Shown: positions 44,008 through 49,443 of the stretch, piece after piece
Layout of the letters: each line of letters starts with the position of its first letter
How positions within the stretch are numbered: position 1 is the stretch's first letter
Translations under genes and position numbers: made by a program
Notes under the pieces: model-generated
Databases searched by the model: none
Seen by the model: only the letters and a program-made list of their open reading frames with translations
Told to the model about the DNA's origin: nothing
Origin: an uncultured Clostridia bacterium
Lineage (GTDB): Bacteria; Bacillota; Clostridia; Oscillospirales; Ruminococcaceae
DNA: 64,000 nucleotides
NCBI GenBank assembly: GCA_947383835.1
Contig: CANDEV010000010.1
Span: 1-64,000, forward strand
Direction of reading: 5' to 3'

Positions 44008-44223
44008 ATGCCGATAGTATACGGGAAACTTATAAAATTGATGAAGGAAAAAGGGTTGACATCATATAAAATACGGCAAAACAATATAATAGGTCAAGCT
44101 ACGCTGACTAAAATCAGAAACGGCGGCGATATTGACACGCGCACAATCGCTAAATTGTGTAAAATTCTTGACTGCCAACCGGGGGATATTTTGGAATATG
44201 TTCCCGATGACGATGAAATGTAA
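44008..44223 (+). CDS. Small XRE-family (Cro/C1-type HTH) regulator, paralogue
   Basis: 71 residues closely resembling the protein at 43372: MKEKGLTSYKIRQNNIIGQA, LTKIRNGGDIDTRTIAKLC, and the shared LDCQPGDILEYVPDDDE end. GGAGGTG precedes the ATG. Its own operator set suggests it controls itself and perhaps crosstalks with the paralogue. No partner gene follows. Confidence 0.88.
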   Translation: MPIVYGKLIKLMKEKGLTSYKIRQNNIIGQATLTKIRNGGDIDTRTIAKLCKILDCQPGDILEYVPDDDEM

Positions 44224-44280
44224 ATTGTTTTTGAATTTTTAAGCCTCTTTTTGAGATTTGTTAGTCGTTCACAGGGGTAC

Positions 44281-44369
44281 GAGGGGAACAACCAAAGGAG
44301 GAGGGAGGGGACTCATCAGTTATAGGGGACGCGCGCCGTCCCCTCCCTCCCCCTTAGGTTTTTCCCCTC
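44281..44369. repeat. Long imperfect inverted repeat with G/C tracts (first of two)
   Basis: GAGGGGAA, AACC and GGAGGGAGGGGAC on the left pair with GTCCCCTCCCTCC, GGTT and TTCCCCTC on the right, giving arms of about 32 nt round a 25-nt loop. No ORF is credible across it. Confidence 0.75.
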
Positions 44370-44414
44370 GCGCTCCCTTTTTCCTTACTCCCTCCTGCCC
44401 CTGCTACGCTATTC

Positions 44415-44434
44415 AAGAGCCGTTGGCTCTTTTT
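44415..44434 (+). terminator. Small terminator hairpin
   Basis: AAGAGCC-GTT-GGCTCTT followed by TTT. It could end transcription from the second XRE gene or a non-coding RNA across 44224-44410. Confidence 0.65.
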
Positions 44435-44572
44435 AGCTTGTAAGATGTTGTCGATTTCGTTTGTTTTGTTACTTGGCAGGAAGTTCGATACGGGAGTTCT
44501 AAATCACGGTCTTATGTTACTATCTAAATACGTCTGCTGTCAAGATTTATAGCAGCAAACTTGGCAGTAAAC

Positions 44573-44592
44573 GGCGGCGTGGAAACGCCGCC
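44573..44592. repeat. Perfect GC hairpin
   Basis: GGCGGCGT-GGAA-ACGCCGCC, extended by AAAC/GTTT with one extra A. Very stable; no T tract. Within the non-coding 44224-44957 stretch. Confidence 0.75.
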
Positions 44593-44607
44593 AGTTTGAC
44601 ATACTGT

Positions 44608-44740
44608 AAAAATCGGCAAAGGGGAGGGGGAAATAAGGAAGTAGGGGGTCTGGGGGCAGAAACCTCAAAGGGGGAGGGGGAATGCCGATTTTTGTTGGGT
44701 TTTGTTTTCCCCCTCCCCCTTTGTGGTGTCTGACCCCCAG
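44608..44740. repeat. Nested inverted repeats with poly-purine/poly-pyrimidine arms (second of two)
   Basis: AAAAATCGGCA (44608-44618) pairs with TGCCGATTTTT (44683-44693); AAAGGGGGAGGGGGAA (44667-44682) pairs with TTCCCCCTCCCCCTTT (44707-44722); CTGGGGG (44650-44656) pairs with CCCCCAG (44734-44740). The alternatives are mutually exclusive, so two folds compete. The rest of the 44224-44957 gap (up to the PHP gene) is A/C-rich on the plus strand and shows no trusted gene. Confidence 0.7.
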
Positions 44741-44957
44741 AATTTGTGAACAACTAACATATTCCAACCTTGATACTAAAATTCAAAAGCAAAGAAACAG
44801 TTTACAACATAGAGTATGCAAGCAGCAACAAGTTCCGAAAAGAAGTAAACCAAACAAAACCACCCAACCTGAAAAGCGAAGCCCTGCAAACGGAACAACT
44901 AACCAAATAACAAACCATTCCAACAGTTCCAAAAAAATAAAAGCGAGGTCATAAAAA

Positions 44958-45644
44958 ATGAAAAATTATAAGTTTGACGCCCACGTCCATACCTCCGAGG
45001 GCAGCGCCTGCGCCTGTACAACGGGAGCGGAAATTGCCGAAGCCTACAAGGAAAAGGGCTACAGCGGAATAATTATCACCGACCATTTTTTTAACGGCAA
45101 CAGCGCCGTCCCCCGCGAGCTGCCTTGGGAAGAAAAAATCGACCTGCTCTGCAAGGGCTACGAACACGCCAAAAAACGGGGAGACGAGATAGGTCTGACC
45201 GTCCTTTTCGGCTGGGAGTTCGCCTATTCTTCAAGCGATTTTCTTACCTACGGGCTTGACAGACAATGGCTTTTGGACAACCCGCAGATAATGGAAATGC
45301 AGATTTGGGACTACGCTGAGCTTGTCCGTAAAAGCGGCGGATTTATCGTCCACGCACACCCGTTCAGACTGTGGGGGTACGTCAATAAAATCACCCTTAT
45401 CCCGCGGAATATCGACGCGGTGGAAATTATAAATATGTCCAACAGCCGCGAGGAAAACGAGCGGGCGGAATGGTACGCCAAAAGCTACGGCTTTCCCGTG
45501 ACCGCTGGCTCGGACGCGCACAACGCAAACGCTCTCCCCTGCGGCGGGATAATCACCGATACCGAAATAAAAACCTCCGCAGACTATGCGGAGGCTGTAA
45601 AAAGCGGAAATATAGGACTTATTCCGAAGCGTTATAAGGATTAG
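44958..45644 (+). CDS. PHP-domain metal-dependent phosphoesterase
   Basis: 228-residue PHP protein, presumably a metal-dependent phosphoesterase. Conserved metal ligands are present in order: HVHTSEGS (motif 1), ITDHFF (motif 2), FGWEF, HAHPFR (motif 3), and GSDAHN (motif 4). The substrate is unknown; histidinol-phosphate phosphatase (HisJ) is less likely because of the short length and lack of his genes. GAGGT lies 8 nt before the ATG. Its 3' end overlaps the convergent GNAT gene by 26 nt. Confidence 0.9.
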   Translation: MKNYKFDAHVHTSEGSACACTTGAEIAEAYKEKGYSGIIITDHFFNGNSAVPRELPWEEKIDLLCKGYEHAKKRGDEIGLTVLFGWEFAYSSSDFLTYGLDRQWLLDNPQIMEMQIWDYAELVRKSGGFIVHAHPFRLWGYVNKITLIPRNIDAVEIINMSNSREENERAEWYAKSYGFPVTAGSDAHNANALPCGGIITDTEIKTSADYAEAVKSGNIGLIPKRYKD

Positions 45645-46206
45645 GCGTACCGCCGAAAAAATCCTCCCTTAAAATAGAATAAAAGCTTAGATCAAGAAGC
45701 TCCCCCGCCGTGGAACGAAAGGATTGACGGAACGTGCCCTCGTATTTCAGACCGCACTTCTCCATTACCCGTCCCGAGGCGGGATTTTTTACGGCGTGGG
45801 CGGCGTCAATACGGTTGAAACCCACCTCGAAAAGATAGGGGATAACTGCGGAAAAAGCCTCGGTCATAATACCCTTGCTCCACCAGGGCTTTCCAATGCA
45901 GTAGCCTATCTCAGCGCCGTCGATATTTTCATAAATACGCGCAACACTAATGCCGCCTATGGGTTCGCCGATCTCTTTCAGCACTATTACCCAGTTATAG
46001 GTGGACATATCATTGTACTGCGCCACCCACATATTTACAACGCACTCTGTATCGGCAACGCTGCGGTGGACGTTCCAGGTCAGGTATTTGGGGACTTCTC
46101 TGTCCCCCGCCCAGTTCCTGAACATAATCGGAGCGTCCTCGCTCCTGAACGGACGGAGGATAAGACGTTCCGTCTCTATTATATTTGTACCTTTATGGTT
46201 TAACAT
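45619..46206 (-). CDS. GNAT N-acetyltransferase, RimJ/RimL type
   Basis: About 195 residues of the GCN5-related acetyltransferase fold. ETERLILRPFRSEDAPIM is the RimJ/RimL start, EIGYCIGKPWWSKGIMTEA the acetyl-CoA loop, and NPASGRVMEKCGLKYEGTFR the C-terminal block; together they suggest acetylation of an amine, often a protein N terminus or a small molecule. ATG 46206 (10 nt from GAAAGGA) is preferred over one three codons earlier. Its stop lies inside the convergent PHP gene. Confidence 0.92.
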   Translation of the reverse strand: MLNHKGTNIIETERLILRPFRSEDAPIMFRNWAGDREVPKYLTWNVHRSVADTECVVNMWVAQYNDMSTYNWVIVLKEIGEPIGGISVARIYENIDGAEIGYCIGKPWWSKGIMTEAFSAVIPYLFEVGFNRIDAAHAVKNPASGRVMEKCGLKYEGTFRQSFRSTAGELLDLSFYSILREDFFGGTPNPYNASE

Positions 46207-46266
46207 ATGTATCATTTCCTTTCATATCAGAAATTACAGAATAGGGGACAAAAATATTCTATTTTG

Positions 46267-46363
46267 TCCCCGCCCCCTTGAGGGGGCTTGATAAATTAAA
46301 TGATCGTGTTTTTTACCGTGGGGGTGACATTCGCCGCGGGGCGTTCCCCGCCGTTCCCTGCCG
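46267..46363 (-). repeat. Repeat family A, copy 4 (overlapping the GNAT 3' end)
   Basis: Full element: GGGGAACGCCCCGCGG hairpin, GTCACCCCC, AT-rich spacer and GCCCCCTCAAGGGGGC. Unlike the other copies it overlaps the end of the coding region rather than starting at the stop. Confidence 0.85.
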
Positions 46364-46814
46364 CCGCCATGGGGGTGTAAAATATTCCGTCCGCCTCCAA
46401 TTGCATATCGGTCTCCTTGAAGCCCATTGCACGGTAGAACGGTATGCCGTAATCGCTGGCGTTTACGGTGATTTTTTTGACGTTTTTCGCCGCAGCGTAC
46501 CTTGACGCTTCGGCGTAAAGCATTCGTCCTATCCCCTGACGGTGAAAATCTCCGTGAACAAAGGCAAGACTGATATGGGAATTTTCCCGCAGAGCCATCA
46601 TGCCCGCAAGCCGCTTTTCAATATAGCAGCCCCAAACGACAAAGCTGCCCTCCGCAAGCATTTTTTTGACGTTTTTCCCCCACAGAAAATCCGTGAAGCT
46701 TTTTACGCCTCTTTCGGAAAAATACGGCGCTTCAAACTGCATGAAAACGTCCTCCGCAAGCTGTAGGGCTTCCTTTATTTCAGTATTTTTCGAGAGCATT
46801 TTTATATTGTACAT
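46296..46814 (-). CDS. GNAT N-acetyltransferase with C-terminus encoded by a repeat element
   Basis: About 172 residues; the acetyl-CoA loop HGDFHRQGIGRMLYAEASR and the NASDYGIPFYRAMGFKETD block are typical GNAT features. The natural end is probably near GIFYTPM; the last 20-odd residues (AAAGNGGERPAANVTPTVKN to the end) are read from repeat family A, so the original stop was likely lost. ATG 46814 is chosen (AGGA 9 nt upstream). It is expressed from the promoter at 47015-47043 through a leader peptide and terminator, which suggests conditional expression. Substrate unknown. Confidence 0.88.
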   Translation of the reverse strand: MYNIKMLSKNTEIKEALQLAEDVFMQFEAPYFSERGVKSFTDFLWGKNVKKMLAEGSFVVWGCYIEKRLAGMMALRENSHISLAFVHGDFHRQGIGRMLYAEASRYAAAKNVKKITVNASDYGIPFYRAMGFKETDMQLEADGIFYTPMAAAGNGGERPAANVTPTVKNTII

Positions 46815-46831
46815 AAAATCACGTCCTATCA

Positions 46832-46867
46832 AAAATAAAAACGGCTCAAGGTGAAAGCCTTAAGCCG
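46832..46867 (-). terminator. Attenuator terminator ahead of the GNAT gene
   Basis: Minus strand CGGCTTAAGG-CTTTCA-CCTTGAGCCG (one wobble) followed by TTTTTATTTTT. It ends about 20 nt before the GNAT start codon and 30 nt after the leader ORF stop, so it can only regulate read-through into the GNAT gene. Confidence 0.85.
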
Positions 46868-46897
46868 CAGTATGCAAAATAACAGTACCGAAAAGTA

Positions 46898-46984
46898 TCA
46901 GCATTTTGAGCATAGCAGCATAAAGCCATGGCACATCACGTACATGACTCTCTGCATATAGACTGCTGATACAAAACGCTTCAT
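46898..46984 (-). CDS. Leader peptide (28 aa) of the GNAT gene attenuator
   Basis: A 28-codon frame, MKRFVSAVYMQRV then a Met/Cys-rich stretch ending LLCSKC, with an ideal ribosome site (AAAGGAG, 7 nt before the ATG) and start only about 24 nt from the predicted transcript start. GTATCAGCA (codons 5-7) is perfectly complementary to TGCTGATAC at the stop codon, so the ORF lies inside a hairpin. Position between promoter and terminator makes it a typical leader peptide. The five Met and three Cys codons may matter; the inducer is unknown. Confidence 0.7.
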   Translation of the reverse strand: MKRFVSAVYMQRVMYVMCHGFMLLCSKC

Positions 46985-47014
46985 ATGTAAACTCCTTTCC
47001 GGTTGCTTTTGATA

Positions 47015-47043
47015 AGTATACACCAAAATTTCCGTTTTGTCAA
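47015..47043 (-). promoter_or_regulatory. Consensus sigma-A promoter for the GNAT leader
   Basis: Minus strand TTGACA - 17 nt - TATACT. Near-perfect consensus, divergent from the mgtE promoter 38 bp away. Confidence 0.85.
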
Positions 47044-47080
47044 GGGAAAACGTTAAATAAAAATTGATCTGGCTCAAAAC

Positions 47081-47109
47081 TTGACACAGACGCGAAAATA
47101 TTGTATAAT
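47081..47109 (+). promoter_or_regulatory. Consensus sigma-A promoter for the mgtE leader
   Basis: TTGACA - 17 nt - TATAAT, a perfect consensus, giving a leader of about 240 nt before mgtE. A GCGG-GTATG/CATACCGC hairpin follows at 47129-47151. Confidence 0.85.
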
Positions 47110-47167
47110 TAAATTACTTTAATATTATGCGGGTATGCTGTGACATACCGCAAAAGGAGTGAAATGT

Positions 47168-47266
47168 ATGGACGCCGGTAACGGTAATGGCATAAAACCG
47201 CGAAGCTGCGGCTTTGGAGCAGGCGTTTACCCGTCCGTTTCACTGCCGGTAAAATTATGCGGCTGA
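47168..47266 (+). CDS. Candidate leader ORF (32 aa) upstream of mgtE
   Basis: A 32-codon frame starting MDAGNGNGIKPRSCGFG and ending KLCG, with AAAGGAG 8 nt upstream of the ATG. It contains three prolines and ends one base before a terminator-like hairpin. The RNA also has CCGC-GAAGCT-GCGG nested in ACGCC/GGCGT, so the same bases can be read as a structured regulatory leader rather than a gene. Whether it is translated is unknown. Confidence 0.45.
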   Translation: MDAGNGNGIKPRSCGFGAGVYPSVSLPVKLCG

Positions 47267-47300
47267 GACCTTACGGAAGCAACTGTCCGTGGAGTCTTTT
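47267..47300 (+). terminator. Terminator-like hairpin in the mgtE leader
   Basis: GACCTTACGGA (47267-47277) pairs with TCCGTGGAGTC (47286-47296) with two wobbles and one mismatch, followed by TTTT and then a T-rich stretch. Candidate attenuator. Confidence 0.55.
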
Positions 47301-47357
47301 CGCTGCTGCTTTGTATTTTTATGCCTTCTATTTATTTCAAAATAGGAGGAATTTTTT

Positions 47358-48710
47358 ATGGAAAAAGAGCTTGCTCTGGAGCTGCTGGAAAACAAAAAAT
47401 TCGTGCAGCTTAAAAGCGGCTTGCAGGAAATGAACCCTGCGGACATTGCCGCTTTTGTAGAGGAAATGAAAGAAACGGCTGAATTCGACGAAAAAAAGCT
47501 TATCCTGCTTTACCGTATACTGCCCAAGGAAACGGCTGCGGAGGCTTTTACCTACATGGACAGCGATACGCAGATGACGCTTATAAACGCTTTCTCCGAC
47601 AAGGAGCTGCGATATGTTATCGACGAGCTTTACATTGACGATACCGTTGATATTATCGAGGAAATGCCTGCCAATGTTGTGTCACGTATTTTGAAAAATA
47701 CCGACAGCGACACGCGCAAGCAGATAAATCAGCTTCTGAACTATCCAAAGGACAGCGCGGGCTCTGTTATGACAACGGAGTTTGTATACTTTCACCGCGA
47801 CCTTACCGTTAAAGAAGCCTTTGAACAGATACGCAAGATAGGTCTTGTAAAGGAGACCGTTTACACCTGTTATGTTATTTCGGCGCACCGAAAGCTTGTA
47901 GGTATCGTTACCGTGCTGGATATGCTTGTCGCAGACGGCGAAACCCGCGTTGAGGATATTATGGAGAGCAACGTTATCTCCGTAAAAACTCACGACGACA
48001 GGGAGGTCGTGGCTCGTACCCTTTCAAAATACGACTTTGCGGCAATACCCGTTGTGGACAACGAAAACCGTATCGTCGGCATAGTTACATTCGACGACGC
48101 TATGGACGTTTTGCAGGAGGAAAATACCGAGGACTTTGCAAAAATGGCTGCGGTCGTACCCGCTGAGGACAGCTACTTCAAGACCTCCGTCTGGTCTCAC
48201 GCCAAAAGCCGTATACCGTGGCTTCTCATACTTATGCTCTCCGCAACGCTGACAGGCTGGATATCCTCAAAATTTGAGACGCAGATCGCCGTCATACCCA
48301 TGCTGGTATCCTTTATGCCTATGGTTATGGGTACGGGGGGAAACTGCGGCTCCCAAAGCTCCACCCTTATAATACGCGGCATGGCTCTGGAGGAGATACG
48401 CCTGCGGGACTTTTTCAAGGTGATGTTCAAGGAGGTAAGAATTGCCCTGATATGCGCCGCAGCGCTTGCTGTAGTAAACGGATTAAGGGTCTATATAGTG
48501 TATAAAAATCTTCCGCTTGCTGTAGTTATAGCATTGTCTCTTGTGGGCACGGTGGTCATAGCAAAGCTTGTGGGGGCAGTCCTGCCAATGGGAGCAAAGG
48601 CTTTGAAGCTCGACCCCGCAATAATGGCTACACCGCTTATCACGACTATTGTGGACTCCTGCTCGCTGCTGATATATTTTACCATTGCTACCAATATTTT
48701 GCTTAAATAA
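47358..48710 (+). CDS. mgtE: Magnesium transporter MgtE
   Basis: Mg2+-gated Mg2+ channel. The 450 residues show the N-terminal helical MgtE_N domain (about 20-125), tandem CBS domains (about 135-255) that sense cytoplasmic Mg2+, a plug helix, and five membrane segments (about 285-450) with the channel signature MPMVMGTGGNCGSQSS and the pore Asp in PLITTIVDSCS. AGGAGG precedes the ATG. It is read from a strong promoter through a long structured leader. A 315-bp repeat element begins at its stop codon. Confidence 0.97.
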   Translation: MEKELALELLENKKFVQLKSGLQEMNPADIAAFVEEMKETAEFDEKKLILLYRILPKETAAEAFTYMDSDTQMTLINAFSDKELRYVIDELYIDDTVDIIEEMPANVVSRILKNTDSDTRKQINQLLNYPKDSAGSVMTTEFVYFHRDLTVKEAFEQIRKIGLVKETVYTCYVISAHRKLVGIVTVLDMLVADGETRVEDIMESNVISVKTHDDREVVARTLSKYDFAAIPVVDNENRIVGIVTFDDAMDVLQEENTEDFAKMAAVVPAEDSYFKTSVWSHAKSRIPWLLILMLSATLTGWISSKFETQIAVIPMLVSFMPMVMGTGGNCGSQSSTLIIRGMALEEIRLRDFFKVMFKEVRIALICAAALAVVNGLRVYIVYKNLPLAVVIALSLVGTVVIAKLVGAVLPMGAKALKLDPAIMATPLITTIVDSCSLLIYFTIATNILLK

Positions 48711-49023
48711 TGAAAATGCATACCCATAAAGGCTGAGCCTTTACCCTTTTGGGCATACTGTTTCAATATGGAAAAAGTGCTCCCATGGGCAACATTGTTT
48801 CTATACCGTTACGTGTCAAAATGCTGAGCCTTTGCAATTTCGGGCGTACTGTTTCAATATGGATAAAATGCTCCCCATGGGTAACGTTATTTCTATACCG
48901 TTATGTGTCAAAATGCTGAGCCTTTGCCCTTTTGGGCATACTGTTTCAATATGAAAAAAATGCTTCCACGGGTAGCATTGCTTCTATGCCGTTATCTGCC
49001 TAAATTGAGTACGCATTTTCATT
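48709..49023. repeat. Repeat family C: three tandem 91-bp units between terminal inverted repeats
   Basis: Units at 48732-48822, 48823-48914 and 48915-49005 (91, 92, 91 bp) share GCTGAGCCTTT, GGGC-TACTGTTTCAATATG and TTCTAT-CCGTTA. The whole block is bounded by 17-bp inverted ends, AATGAAAATGCATACCC (48709-48725) and GAGTACGCATTTTCATT (49007-49023), matching at 15 of 17. Units 1 and 3 contain a CCCTTTTGGG hairpin. No ORF runs through. 49024-49164 is AT-rich leader of the next gene. Confidence 0.85.
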
Positions 49024-49164
49024 GAAACGTTATAAAATAATATGCATCAACAAAAAATTCCGCAAAAAAATCTTGCATATAAAATAAAATGTATAATCCA
49101 AAATCTCCGTGAAAAACTATTAGGGCAGCACAAAATTAAACAATAAAAAACGGAGGAATATAAA

Positions 49165-49335
49165 ATGAAAGCAACGGGTATTGTCAGAAGAATTGACGAC
49201 CTCGGGCGCGTGGTTATACCAAAGGAGATAAGACGTACCATGCGTATCCGCGAGGGCGACCCGCAGCAGATAACATTGACAGAGCGGTTTTTGTACGCTA
49301 TGATGCGGTTTGGGGAGAGGGTACATAAGGTATAA
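49165..49335 (+). CDS. Truncated AbrB/SpoVT-type transcription regulator
   Basis: 56 codons. The first 33 residues (MKATGIVRRIDDLGRVVIPK, EIRRTMRIREGDP) are the classic SpoVT/AbrB swapped-hairpin start, but after GDP the expected LEIF/Y...GEVVLKKY strand is replaced by QQITLTERFLYAMMRFGERV. The DNA-binding fold is therefore incomplete and the protein lacks any C-terminal domain. GGAGGA 7 nt before the ATG is intact. It may be a decayed gene whose end was replaced by rearrangement; the new end carries a promoter-like sequence. Confidence 0.75.
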   Translation: MKATGIVRRIDDLGRVVIPKEIRRTMRIREGDPQQITLTERFLYAMMRFGERVHKV

Positions 49336-49410
49336 TACTAATTTTTATGATATTGGACTGTCAGTCCGAATGAAGAAAAGCTCCGTTATTTTGCGGAGCT
49401 TTTCTTATTA
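49276..49410 (+). ncRNA. Candidate small RNA with own promoter and terminator
   Basis: TTGACA (49276-49281) - 17 nt - TATGAT (49299-49304) lies inside the end of the AbrB remnant. A transcript from about 49311 would contain a small hairpin GGACT-GTC-AGTCC (49355-49367) and stop at the terminator 49373-49406, giving about 100 nt. No expression evidence. Confidence 0.4.
49373..49406. terminator. Bidirectional terminator between AbrB remnant and ATPase gene
   Basis: AAGAAAAGCTCCG (49373-49385) and CGGAGCTTTTCTT (49394-49406) form a perfect 13-bp stem with A and T tracts in the arms. Confidence 0.9.
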
Positions 49411-49443
49411 TTTTATAAAATTCAAGCGGGACAATATGTCATT

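Noticed and set aside
44258..44954. Several open frames of 60-90 codons in the 44224-44957 tract
   Set aside because: They are Pro/Ser-rich readings of G/C-tract inverted repeats, appear on both strands, and lack ribosome sites.
47116..47357. mgtE leader considered as an M-box (ykoK) riboswitch
   Set aside because: I could not place the conserved M-box blocks. A covariance model search would decide; a strong hit would reverse this.
48732..49005. Tandem 91-bp repeats considered as a CRISPR array
   Set aside because: The units are contiguous and similar along their full length, without unique spacers, and no cas genes are present.
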